Of a stretch of DNA of 64,000 nt, positions 1 to 8,043 are shown piece by piece. The translations under genes were made by a program, and so were the position numbers. Source of the stretch: Undibacterium sp. CCC3.4. GTDB taxonomy: Bacteria; Pseudomonadota; Gammaproteobacteria; Burkholderiales; Burkholderiaceae_D. The notes under the pieces were generated by a model. It made no database searches and was not told the origin of the DNA. It saw only the letters and a program-made list of their open reading frames with translations. Position 1 is the first letter of the stretch; each line of letters opens with the position of its first letter. The stretch spans positions 3,348,001-3,412,000 of the forward strand of contig NZ_CP133779.1 of NCBI RefSeq assembly GCF_034347425.1, written 5' to 3'.

Positions 1-1086
1 TTGGCGCAAACAGAAGATTTCACCGGTAGAGAAAATCTGTTCGATGCCGATTATGCCTATTTCAGTTCTTGCTCCTCGGGCTGGCTGGCCCATGCGCAGC
101 GTTTTGTCAGCGACATGATCAGTCAACTCGGTCTCGATGGCGGCAGCATGGTGGCGGAAATCGCCGCCAATGATGGCTACCTGTTGCAATATGTAAAAGC
201 GGCCGGCATTCCTTGTTATGGGGTTGAACCCACGCACAGCACGGCGAGTGCCGCCAGCGCCAAGGGCTTGACTATTTACGAGCAATTTTTTGGCTCGGCA
301 TTGGCGCAGGAATTGCTGGAGCAGGGGCGGGCAGTCGATTTACTGGTGGCCAACAATGTCTTGGCCCATGTGCCGGATATCAATGACTTTGTTGCAGCAT
401 TTGCACAGTTATTAAAGCCGCACGGCGTGCTCAGCGTGGAATTCCCGCATTTATTGAATATGGTGCAGCAAAACCAGTTTGATACGGCGTATCACGAACA
501 TTATTCCTATCTGTCGTTTCATGCGGTGCAGCGAATTTTTGCCGCACAGGGCTTGCAAGTCTTCGATGTGCAGGAATGGCCTACCCATGGCGGCAGCTTG
601 CGCGTGTTGGCGCAGCGCTGCGATAGTGGAACGCGCGCGATCACGGCTGGGGTTGGGCAGATGCTGGCGCGCGAAGTGGCCGCAGGCATGTTGGACGTGG
701 CATTTTATCGCCATGCCCAAGCGGCGGCAGAAACAGCCAAATTTGCCTTGCTCGAATTTTTACTCGATTGCCGCCGCAAGGGTTTGAAGATTGCCGCGTA
801 TGGAGCTGCAGCCAAAGGCAATACACTGCTCAATTTCGCCGGAGTGAAAGCCGATTTACTGCCGTATGTGGTTGATATCAATCCGCACAAGCAGGGGAAA
901 TACTTACCTGGCAGCAGAATACCGATAGTTGGCGTCGAGCATATGCAACGCCATCGTCCTGATGTCATTATGATTTTGCCGTGGAATTTACACCTCGAGA
1001 TCATGCGTGAATTAGAAACTGTTTTACAAGTTCCGGCACAATTCTTTATCGCCATACCGGCAATACATCAACTTAAGCTCAGCTAA
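1..1086 (+). CDS. SAM-dependent C-methyltransferase-like protein (5' end outside window)
   Basis: The frame is open at base 1, so the gene very likely starts upstream and the TTG at base 1 is only the edge. The visible protein has a class I methyltransferase core (VAEIAANDGYLL as the SAM-binding loop, then NNVLAHVPD) and a C-terminal domain with AAYGAAAKGNTLLN and VVDINPHKQGKYLPG. This is the layout of sugar C-methyltransferases of the NovU/TylCIII type, whose N-terminal Cys-rich zinc domain would lie outside the window. It is followed 20 bp later by a DegT aminotransferase, so a role in making a modified sugar for a surface glycan is likely. The exact substrate cannot be read from sequence. 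Confidence 0.8.
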   Translation: MAQTEDFTGRENLFDADYAYFSSCSSGWLAHAQRFVSDMISQLGLDGGSMVAEIAANDGYLLQYVKAAGIPCYGVEPTHSTASAASAKGLTIYEQFFGSALAQELLEQGRAVDLLVANNVLAHVPDINDFVAAFAQLLKPHGVLSVEFPHLLNMVQQNQFDTAYHEHYSYLSFHAVQRIFAAQGLQVFDVQEWPTHGGSLRVLAQRCDSGTRAITAGVGQMLAREVAAGMLDVAFYRHAQAAAETAKFALLEFLLDCRRKGLKIAAYGAAAKGNTLLNFAGVKADLLPYVVDINPHKQGKYLPGSRIPIVGVEHMQRHRPDVIMILPWNLHLEIMRELETVLQVPAQFFIAIPAIHQLKLS

Positions 1087-1106
1087 TCTCTGTGAAGGAT
1101 GGAAAA

Positions 1107-2231
1107 ATGATACCAGTCTTTAAACCGCTCATCGAGCAAGAAGAAATCGATGCCAGCAGAAAATCTCTCGAAATGGGTTGGCTGGGCATGGGCAGCTATG
1201 TGGCCGAATTTGAGCAGCAAGTGCAAAAAATTATACAGACTGAGGATCGCTATGTTGCCGCAGTCAGTACCGGTACGGCGGCTTTGCATATTGCTTTGCT
1301 GATTGCCGGCGTGGAAAAAGGCGACGAAGTCATCGTTGCTTCATTTAATTGTTCGGCTGATTTTCAGGCAGTAGGCTGGGTGCAGGCTGAGCTAGTTTTT
1401 TGCGATTGTGATGACAACACGCTGGAACTTGATTTAGTCAAGGCGGAACAGTTAATTACGCCTAAGACCAAGGTCATTATCGTCATGGATTACGATTGCA
1501 TTATTTCGAATCATGATGCGATTGCTGCCTTCGCCGAAAAACATCAGTTACGCGTCATTCATGATGCCGCCCATTCCTTCGGCTCCTCGTATAAAGGCAA
1601 GCCGGTAGGCAGTTTTTCTGATATCTGTGTGTTCAGTCATGATCCGGTGAAAACCATCACTTGTCTCGATGGCGGAACCATTATCGTCAGAACCAAAGAA
1701 GAACTGGCGTATGTCCACGAATTGCGGCTGTTAGGCATGCAGCAGCCTTCCTCGGTCATGTATCAAAACCAAAGAGCCTGGACTTTTGATGTGGAACGGG
1801 TCGGTTTCCGTTATCACATGCTCAATATGCATGCTGCCATAGGACTGGCACAATTGAGTAAATTGGATGTGATCACGCAATCTCGTCGCGATGCTTCGCG
1901 CCACTACAATCAGCTATTGGCCGATTTGCCGCTGGTTCGCGTACCGAAAACTGATTTTGCCGAGGTCAATCCTTTTCTGTATTACATCCGGGTACCGCAA
2001 CAACAACGCGATGATTTACGTGCGTTTCTTAAAGAAAACGGCGTCGACACCGGTATCCATTGGCAGCCAGGCCATCTGTTTTCGCTCTGGAAGAATTGCA
2101 AAGCCGGTGACTTGTCGGTAACGGATGCAGTCGGTGCGGAAATTTTATCCTTGCCCTTGCATTCCAAAATGGCGATGGCGACGGTAGAGGAAGTGGCTCG
2201 TCAAATTCATCGCTTTTTTGAAAGGGCTTAA
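1107..2231 (+). CDS. DegT/DnrJ/EryC1/StrS-family aminotransferase
   Basis: PLP-dependent sugar aminotransferase of the DegT fold. Visible motifs are STGTAALHIAL (cofactor phosphate region), HDAAHSFGSSYKGKPVG (the Asp contacting the PLP pyridine) and FSHDPVKTITCLDGG, which carries the Schiff-base lysine. The frame extends to a GTG at 1092, but ATG 1107 is preferred because GAAGGATGG lies just upstream. Full length (about 374 aa) fits the family. These enzymes transfer an amino group to a keto-sugar nucleotide; here it sits between a C-methyltransferase and two acyltransferases, which suggests an N-acylated amino sugar as product (inference). Confidence 0.88.
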   Translation: MIPVFKPLIEQEEIDASRKSLEMGWLGMGSYVAEFEQQVQKIIQTEDRYVAAVSTGTAALHIALLIAGVEKGDEVIVASFNCSADFQAVGWVQAELVFCDCDDNTLELDLVKAEQLITPKTKVIIVMDYDCIISNHDAIAAFAEKHQLRVIHDAAHSFGSSYKGKPVGSFSDICVFSHDPVKTITCLDGGTIIVRTKEELAYVHELRLLGMQQPSSVMYQNQRAWTFDVERVGFRYHMLNMHAAIGLAQLSKLDVITQSRRDASRHYNQLLADLPLVRVPKTDFAEVNPFLYYIRVPQQQRDDLRAFLKENGVDTGIHWQPGHLFSLWKNCKAGDLSVTDAVGAEILSLPLHSKMAMATVEEVARQIHRFFERA

Positions 2232-2233
2232 GC

Positions 2234-2884
2234 ATGTCCGGTACCCTTGCAAATGGAAAGACTCTATTACAAGCGCTGAAGCGCGCCGCCGGTTCCGGCC
2301 GAGTCGGACTGGCCATTCCTGTGGGCCGGCCGGTGAGCGGCTATTTAAGGGTGATTCCGACGGCAGCGGGCCAGCTCGACCCCATCGACCTGCAATTGCT
2401 CAGCGAGTGGCGCAACAAATACGTCACCTCATTTTTGACGGAATTTCACGCGCACCCGGAACGCACGGCCGATTGGTTGACTGAGTATGTGCATGACAAT
2501 GATAGCAAAATCCTGTTCATGCTGGAAGATTTGCATGGTACAAGGCTGGGTCATGTCGGTATCGCTTTCATCGATTGGGCCAGCGGCTATGGCGAAGCCG
2601 ATGCCATCGTCAGCGGCGGCGACTCGCCACCGGGCTTGATGAAGCTGGCGCTGCAAACCAGCTTGGCATGGGTGCGCGATCAATTGGGCATACAGACGAT
2701 CGCTGTGCGCGTGCGCTCAGATAACAGCGCACTGGATTTTTATCGCAAAGTGGGGTTTCAAGAAACTAAACGTATTTGTTTGCGCAAAGAGTTCGTTGCT
2801 GATGGCATAGCCTGGCATGAAGACCCGAGCCTGAGTGAGGTCGAACCAAGCTTGGTCTATATGATTTATGAGGCGAGCGCATGA
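2234..2884 (+). CDS. GNAT-family N-acetyltransferase
   Basis: About 216 aa with a GNAT core: LGHVGIAFIDW (beta-4), AIVSGGDSPPGLMKLAL (the acetyl-CoA loop region) and AVRVRSDNSALDFYRKVGF, the conserved C-terminal helix/strand typical of GNAT enzymes. It starts 3 bp after the aminotransferase stop and overlaps the next gene by 4 bp (ATGA), so it is part of the same operon. Acetylation of the amino group installed by the upstream DegT enzyme is the simplest role (inference). The N-terminal 60 residues are not clearly part of the GNAT fold. Confidence 0.8.
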   Translation: MSGTLANGKTLLQALKRAAGSGRVGLAIPVGRPVSGYLRVIPTAAGQLDPIDLQLLSEWRNKYVTSFLTEFHAHPERTADWLTEYVHDNDSKILFMLEDLHGTRLGHVGIAFIDWASGYGEADAIVSGGDSPPGLMKLALQTSLAWVRDQLGIQTIAVRVRSDNSALDFYRKVGFQETKRICLRKEFVADGIAWHEDPSLSEVEPSLVYMIYEASA

Positions 2885-3531
2885 AGGTATTGAGCTTGGG
2901 TAGGGCTGGCTTATTGCAGTATGTGCTGCGTCAATTGCATGCATTCTTTCCAGATGAACAGGAAAACTTGCCGGCACTGTTAGAGGCCGACCTCGATCAA
3001 GCCTTGGAACGCCTGCATAGTTGTATTAATGCGGTGCGCTTGTGGCCGGAAAATCAATTCGACTATCTGCATTCAACCCAGTATGCGATGTTTCTGTATT
3101 TCCTCTCCAATACCATCTGGCGTAATCGTGCAGAGAAAATTGTCTGCACCAAGCTGTTTTATCTGAATAAAGCCTTGAACGGCATCGATTGTTTTTATGA
3201 AGTCGAACTGCCGTCCATCTTTTTCATCGGGCATACCGTCGGCATCGTGCTGGCTAAAGCCAGCTACGCCGATTACCTGGTGCTGTATCAAAATTCCACG
3301 GTTGGTAAAAACCATGGGGTGGCACCGGTACTGGGCCGGGGTGTGGTGATGTATCCGAATACCGCCATCATCGGTCGTTGCGATGTGAAACCCGGCAGCG
3401 TGATCGCCCAAGGTGTGAGCGTGATTAATCACGACACACCCGGCAATTGCCTGGTATTTCAAGCGGCGGATGGCGGCTTGACGTGCAAGCCCAACGAACG
3501 CGATATCTTGGCCGATATTTTCCGGCGCTGA
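2881..3531 (+). CDS. Left-handed beta-helix (hexapeptide) acyltransferase, serine acetyltransferase-like
   Basis: The start codon overlaps the stop of the GNAT gene (ATGA). The N-terminal half is alpha-helical, as in serine O-acetyltransferases. The C-terminal half shows hexapeptide-repeat character: IFFIGHTVGIVLAKASYADYLV, NSTVGKNHGVAPVLGRGVVMYPNTAIIGRC, KPGSVIAQGVSVINHDTPGN. A His in the GHTVGIV segment sits where the catalytic His of this family is usually found. Its place as last gene of the sugar operon points to a second acyl transfer onto the glycan rather than cysteine synthesis, but a true serine acetyltransferase cannot be excluded. Confidence 0.75.
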   Translation: MKVLSLGRAGLLQYVLRQLHAFFPDEQENLPALLEADLDQALERLHSCINAVRLWPENQFDYLHSTQYAMFLYFLSNTIWRNRAEKIVCTKLFYLNKALNGIDCFYEVELPSIFFIGHTVGIVLAKASYADYLVLYQNSTVGKNHGVAPVLGRGVVMYPNTAIIGRCDVKPGSVIAQGVSVINHDTPGNCLVFQAADGGLTCKPNERDILADIFRR

Positions 3532-3532
3532 A

Positions 3533-5173
3533 TCAGCTCGCCTGCATCACCCGATTTTTACCGGCACTTTTGGCCGCATACATGGCTTTGTCCGCTCGTT
3601 TGATCAGCGCTTCCTGGGTTTCGCCGGCTGCGCGCAAGGCTACTCCGGCAGAAAAAGTGATGAACAAGCGCTGTGCATCGGTGCTGAAGAAATGCGTCGT
3701 CAATTCGCGCTGTACCCGTGTCATTGCCAGCGCGGCTTCGTCGATTTCGGTTTCCGGCATGATGATGACAAACTCTTCGCCACCATAGCGCGCGATCACA
3801 TCGATCGAGCGCAGCGTTTGTTTGACGATGCGGACCAAATGTACCAGAGCCTCATCGCCGGCCGCATGGCCGTGTTGGTCATTGAGCTTTTTGAAGTTAT
3901 CGAGATCGAGCATGGCCACGCACAGCGGCGTGCCGCGCCGATCGGCGCGATCGGCTTCGCGCTCATAAATATCATCCATACCGCGCCGGTTCAGGCTGCC
4001 GGTCAGTTGATCTTCGCGTACCAGTTCACTCATGTGCGCGAGCTTGCTCTCCAAATTCTTGATCTTCTCTTCCGCATCCGTGACTTCTTTTTGCGCTGCC
4101 ACGATGATGTCGCGTGAACGGATCGTTTCACTGCGTACCGTCCGGGTCTCATTGAGAATATTGCTGATGATGCCAGCGACTTGGCCAGCATTGGTGGCGC
4201 TGCCGATTTCGACTGCGTAGTCATCCATCTTATGTTGATAGACATCGGTGCTCACGACCATCGCATCGAGACGGTCGATAAACGCCGTCATCATGTTCTT
4301 GACCGACGTTTTGGAGGCAGCGATACTGGTCTTCAGAGTCGCTTGCTTATAAATCACTTCTTTCAGGCTGCGCGTGGCGTCCTGTAGCGCGCGATGGTCG
4401 ATCGGTCCGGCGATCAGATGCCGCACCACGTCGATTTGACCACGCAGCCAGTTGTCATTGTCGAGCAAATCATGAATATTGGTGAGCAAGAGATCGAACA
4501 GGCGTAGCAGTAATTCTTGTTGTTCTGCGCTGTCGCCGCTTTGCAGTTCAATTTGAAAGCATAAATGCTTCAAGCGGACTGCGACTTGGTTGAGTGCGCC
4601 TTCAGTCTCGGCCTGCTTCACTTCCACGCCCAGCGCTTCCGCTTCGCTGGCCAAGCTGGGGGTGGGTTTGAGCAGTGAGAACAGTGCCAGCGTCAGGGTA
4701 CGATAGAGTAAATCTTGCAGCAACTTGCGGCAGGGGTCGACCGCTTCATCGACCAAGGAAATCGTGTTCAGTGGTGGCGTCGCGCTACTGGCAAGTGCTG
4801 TACTACTGAGAGCGAACGCAGCAGCAGGGGGCGCGCTGATGCGTTCGCTCAGCTGTCGCAGACCCTTGCTGTAATCATCCCAGTTACCGGTTTTGGCGGC
4901 GCGGCTGAAGCGATGGCCATAGGTTTCGAGTTCGCTGCCCGAGTTTTGCAAGCTGGCGGCGAAACTGGTCAGCAGATTTTCTGCTGCCGATGGCGCGGCC
5001 GCGGCAGCTGGAATGGTAGCGGCGACTTCGAGCGGCAGACCGGCGATGTCATGATAGAGCTTACTGTAGGCGTCCGGGGTCGGTGCGATACGTTGTATGG
5101 CCAACTGGCGAAAGGTTTCGCGGGCGATGTCGGTGGGGCTTTTGAATTGCGAATTATTTGTTGTATTGGACAT
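3533..5173 (-). CDS. Diguanylate cyclase (GGDEF domain) with long N-terminal region
   Basis: 546 aa. The C-terminal ~170 residues form a GGDEF domain: LTGSLNRRGMDD, DLDNFKKLNDQHGHAAGDEAL and the active-site motif RYGGEEFVIIMPE. An RxxD inhibitory site (RSID) lies exactly five residues before GGEEF, so product feedback is expected. The N-terminal ~370 residues are helical and lack a recognisable sensor or membrane segment; a coiled-coil stretch (EVTDAEEKIKNLESKLAHMSEL) links to the cyclase. The protein should be cytoplasmic and make c-di-GMP. It lies just downstream of, and in the same direction as, a response-regulator gene, so the two may be co-transcribed. Confidence 0.9.
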   Translation of the reverse strand: MSNTTNNSQFKSPTDIARETFRQLAIQRIAPTPDAYSKLYHDIAGLPLEVAATIPAAAAAPSAAENLLTSFAASLQNSGSELETYGHRFSRAAKTGNWDDYSKGLRQLSERISAPPAAAFALSSTALASSATPPLNTISLVDEAVDPCRKLLQDLLYRTLTLALFSLLKPTPSLASEAEALGVEVKQAETEGALNQVAVRLKHLCFQIELQSGDSAEQQELLLRLFDLLLTNIHDLLDNDNWLRGQIDVVRHLIAGPIDHRALQDATRSLKEVIYKQATLKTSIAASKTSVKNMMTAFIDRLDAMVVSTDVYQHKMDDYAVEIGSATNAGQVAGIISNILNETRTVRSETIRSRDIIVAAQKEVTDAEEKIKNLESKLAHMSELVREDQLTGSLNRRGMDDIYEREADRADRRGTPLCVAMLDLDNFKKLNDQHGHAAGDEALVHLVRIVKQTLRSIDVIARYGGEEFVIIMPETEIDEAALAMTRVQRELTTHFFSTDAQRLFITFSAGVALRAAGETQEALIKRADKAMYAAKSAGKNRVMQAS

Positions 5174-5197
5174 GGGTGTCAGTTCGCAAAAAAAGGA

Positions 5198-5845
5198 TTA
5201 ATCCACCAATTGATTCTTGATTGCATAGTGCGTAATTTCTGCATTGTGCCGTAATTTCATCTTCAGTAATATCCTGGAACGGTATTCACTGATGGTTTTT
5301 ACCGACAAAGATAATTCTTTGGCAATGTCGCTGACCGAGCGACCGGAGGCAATCATGGTCAAGGTTTGGAATTCGCGGTCCGACAAGGTTTTGTGCAAGG
5401 CATCTTCATGTTCTTGGTTGAGGTTGTTGGCCAAGTCTTGCGCCAGTTGCGCGCTGATGTATTTCAGGCCGCCGGCGACCTGGCGGATCGCTGTCAGGAT
5501 GTCGCCGGTGCTGCTTTGCTTGTTGATATAGCCGGATGCGCCGGCCTTGAGGGCGCGTATCGCGTATTGGTCTTCGCGATATACCGAAAACATCAGAATA
5601 TTAGCCGTCGGTTTCTCAGTCTTGATCTGTTTAAGTACTTCCAAACCGTTTTTATCGCCCAGAGCGATGTCGAGCAGCATGACTTGATAATCGAGCTGGC
5701 GCGACAAACGAATTGCTTCCAAGCCGCCGCTGGCTTCGCCGGCCAAGCCGATGTCACCGCTGGTGGCGATGATGCTCTTGATGCCTTCCCGGACGATGGC
5801 ATAATCGTCGACAACGAATAATTTGATCGGCGTGTAATCAGCCAT
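5198..5845 (-). CDS. NarL/FixJ-type response regulator
   Basis: A receiver domain (VVDDYAIVREGI acidic pocket, phospho-acceptor Asp in MLLDIALGDKNG, Ser/Tyr switch in MFSVYRED) precedes a LuxR-type helix-turn-helix (LSDREFQTLTMIASGRSVSDIAKELSLSVKTISEYRSRI). About 215 aa, normal for the family. The frame reaches an ATG at 5857, but ATG 5845 has a GGAAT about 8 bp upstream and the usual short N-terminus before the first strand. No histidine kinase gene is adjacent. It is divergent from greB across an intergenic region holding two long palindromes. Confidence 0.88.
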   Translation of the reverse strand: MADYTPIKLFVVDDYAIVREGIKSIIATSGDIGLAGEASGGLEAIRLSRQLDYQVMLLDIALGDKNGLEVLKQIKTEKPTANILMFSVYREDQYAIRALKAGASGYINKQSSTGDILTAIRQVAGGLKYISAQLAQDLANNLNQEHEDALHKTLSDREFQTLTMIASGRSVSDIAKELSLSVKTISEYRSRILLKMKLRHNAEITHYAIKNQLVD

Positions 5846-5911
5846 GCACAATTCCATTTCTGTATGAGTCTGCCGGGTGCAAACGCCAAGCGCTGCGGAT
5901 CGCTGACTATC

Positions 5912-5946
5912 CTAGGGAAGCGCGGATTAAATCCGCACTTCCTTAG
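5912..5946. repeat. Imperfect 35-bp palindrome in the divergent regulator/greB intergenic region
   Basis: Two 17-nt arms around a single central A: CTAGGGAAGCGCGGATT and its complement match at 15 of 17 positions. The core AGGGAAGCGC also appears at 45,553-45,570 inside a shorter palindrome and, inverted, near 60,220. It may be a REP-like dispersed hairpin or a regulator site; no T-tract follows on either strand. Confidence 0.6.
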
Positions 5947-5980
5947 CCGCAGCTCGCATACAATGGCGTGTATCGTTTTG

Positions 5981-6020
5981 CTATCCCTTATAAAATATGT
6001 CCATATTTTATAAGGGATAG
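5981..6020. repeat. Perfect 40-bp inverted repeat upstream of greB
   Basis: Arms of 19 nt (CTATCCCTTATAAAATATG and its exact complement) flank a 2-nt spacer. The arms are AT-rich and carry no clear T-tract, so a normal terminator is unlikely. It lies 48 bp before the greB start and 136 bp before the response-regulator start, a position suited to an operator for either divergent gene, or a cruciform-forming element. Confidence 0.75.
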
Positions 6021-6068
6021 CCGGTATATGGTGAGAAGATAGCAATAAATTTGATCTGACTTGAGACG

Positions 6069-6626
6069 ATGGTAAAAATAAAGCAAGCATTGGCAACAGC
6101 AAGCCCGGCGGACGACGACGAAGACTTCGGTGCGCCGGCGATTCCGGCTGGCTCAAAAAACTACATGACCCCGGCCGGCCACGCGCAGATGAAGGAAGAA
6201 TTTCTGCGTTTGATCGATGTCGACCGCCCCGAAGTGGTCAACATCGTCCACTGGGCTGCTTCGAATGGCGATCGTTCGGAAAACGGCGATTACATCTACG
6301 GCAAGCGGCGCTTGCGGGAGATCGACCGGCGGATTCATTTTTTAACCAAGCGTCTCGATCTCGCTGAGGTAGTCGATCCGCGCGTGCATCATGGCTCGGA
6401 CCAGATTTTTTTCGGCGCTACCATCGTCTATGAAAACCAGCATGGCACCGAAGTGTGCATTACCATAGTCGGGATCGATGAATTCGATCCCTTGGCTGGA
6501 AGAATCAGTTGGATTTCTCCGGTTGCGCGGGCTTTGACGAAATCGCGTATCGGCGATACAGTCATGCTGAAAACCCCTTCCGGACTCGATGAATTGACCA
6601 TCATCGACGTCACTTACCCTGCTTGA
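6069..6626 (+). CDS. greB: Transcription elongation factor GreB
   Basis: Rescues backtracked RNA polymerase by stimulating cleavage of the nascent transcript. The coiled-coil N-domain (YMTPAGHAQMKEEFLRL, then VHWAASNGDRSENGDYIYGKRRLREIDRRI) contains the acidic tip DRSENGDY, and the C-terminal FKBP-like domain carries GRISWISPVARALTKSRIGD, the signature that separates GreB (GRISWxSP) from GreA. At 185 aa it is slightly longer than E. coli GreB because of an acidic, Pro-rich N-terminal extension of about 30 residues. Its stop overlaps the possible TTG of the next frame. Confidence 0.93.
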   Translation: MVKIKQALATASPADDDEDFGAPAIPAGSKNYMTPAGHAQMKEEFLRLIDVDRPEVVNIVHWAASNGDRSENGDYIYGKRRLREIDRRIHFLTKRLDLAEVVDPRVHHGSDQIFFGATIVYENQHGTEVCITIVGIDEFDPLAGRISWISPVARALTKSRIGDTVMLKTPSGLDELTIIDVTYPA

Positions 6627-6646
6627 CCGACGCTGGAACACTGCCC

Positions 6647-8005
6647 ATGGCCTTTAATACCCTGACAATCAATCATCCCTTACGCATTCCCTTAGCCGCC
6701 GAAGTCCATTCGCGGCCTTCCTTGGAGTTGGCCGGGGCGGAAACCCTGACCCATCTGGCCGTGTTCGCACGGAGTGACGCACACAGCGGTGATGATACCG
6801 CACCCACCCAGCTGTCTTTGTTGGCGCAATTTTGCGGCCACTTCGGGGTGGCTGCTCCGGGCGTGCACGCCAAGTACTTTTTTCATGACTTCGGCGGCTT
6901 TCGCCTAAAGTGGGAGTGCCACACCGAATTTGCTACCTACACATTTCTGGAAAATCATCTGGCCAGCGCTGCTTTGGTCAGCGATTCTGCAGTCAACGTA
7001 ACGGCCGGCTTGGATGAGGTATTCGCCAGGCTGCCTTTGCGTCATATACCACAGTGGTGGTTGGCCGGCTTGCAGGGCAAAGTTATGGTGGCCGCTCATC
7101 TGGCCCTGATTGCCGGCGATAGTCGCGAGCAGCCGGCCGGCTTGCGCAAGTATTTCGAGGGTGGCTTGGCAGTCGGCAGCGAGCTCATCGCGCGCGGTGA
7201 AGTGTGGACCGATTTTCTGATTCAAGCCGATGGTTTCGGTCGCTTTGTCCTCAAAGATTTTGGTTTTCTTGAACAGCAAGCCGGCCGTACCGTGCAACGT
7301 CTGCTGGAAATCGAAACTTACCGGATGATGGCCTTGCTGGGCTTGCCGCAGGCGCAGTCGGCAGCGCCGGTGCTGACAGCGATAGAAAACGAATTGGTGG
7401 CACTGACGGCGACGCTCACACGTAGCGAGGCAGCTGAGTTGGCCGATACCGATGCCGAGCAGGCGGTATTGCGCAGTATTATCGATTTGGCTGCGCGTTT
7501 GGAACAGTTGACGCTGGAAAACAGTTACCGTTTTTCCGCCTCAAAAGCTTACTTCAGCTTGGTCAAAGCGCGCATCCTGGAATTGCGCGAAACGCGCATC
7601 GAAGGCTTGCCGACCATTGCCGAATTCATGGATCGGCGCTTGGCACCGGCCATGCATACCTGCGAAGCCATCGTGCGTCGCCAAGAAGCGCTGGCGGCGC
7701 GGATTGCGAATACCAATGATTTATTGCGCACGCGCGTCGGCATCATGCAAGAGCAGCAAAATCGTAAAATCTTACAAAGCATGAATGCGCGCGCGGCCCA
7801 ACAATTGCGCTTGCAACAAGCGGTCGAGGGTTTGTCGGTCGCCGCCATCAGCTATTATGTGGCCGGCTTATTTTTGTATACCGGAAAAGGCTTGAAGGCG
7901 CTCGGTCTGAACATCAACCCGGAGTTACTGACGGGTGTACTGATACCAGTCATCGCCCTGACGGTGTGGTACAGCTTGCGGCGCATGCACCGCAAGCTGC
8001 ACTGA
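6647..8005 (+). CDS. DUF3422 family protein with C-terminal membrane segments
   Basis: About 452 aa. The N-terminus NHPLRIPLAAEVHSRPSL and the later RLPLRHIPQWWLAG are typical of DUF3422 proteins, a proteobacterial family without assigned function. The middle is helical, and the C-terminus has two hydrophobic stretches (AISYYVAGLFLYTGKGL and LTGVLIPVIALTVWYSL) separated by a short loop, followed by basic residues, so it is probably anchored in the inner membrane with a large cytoplasmic domain. ATG 6647 is preferred over a TTG at 6623 that overlaps the greB stop. Confidence 0.8.
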   Translation: MAFNTLTINHPLRIPLAAEVHSRPSLELAGAETLTHLAVFARSDAHSGDDTAPTQLSLLAQFCGHFGVAAPGVHAKYFFHDFGGFRLKWECHTEFATYTFLENHLASAALVSDSAVNVTAGLDEVFARLPLRHIPQWWLAGLQGKVMVAAHLALIAGDSREQPAGLRKYFEGGLAVGSELIARGEVWTDFLIQADGFGRFVLKDFGFLEQQAGRTVQRLLEIETYRMMALLGLPQAQSAAPVLTAIENELVALTATLTRSEAAELADTDAEQAVLRSIIDLAARLEQLTLENSYRFSASKAYFSLVKARILELRETRIEGLPTIAEFMDRRLAPAMHTCEAIVRRQEALAARIANTNDLLRTRVGIMQEQQNRKILQSMNARAAQQLRLQQAVEGLSVAAISYYVAGLFLYTGKGLKALGLNINPELLTGVLIPVIALTVWYSLRRMHRKLH

Positions 8006-8043
8006 CGTAAGGGAGGGGCGCAATCGATCGGTCTGCTGAGCGA

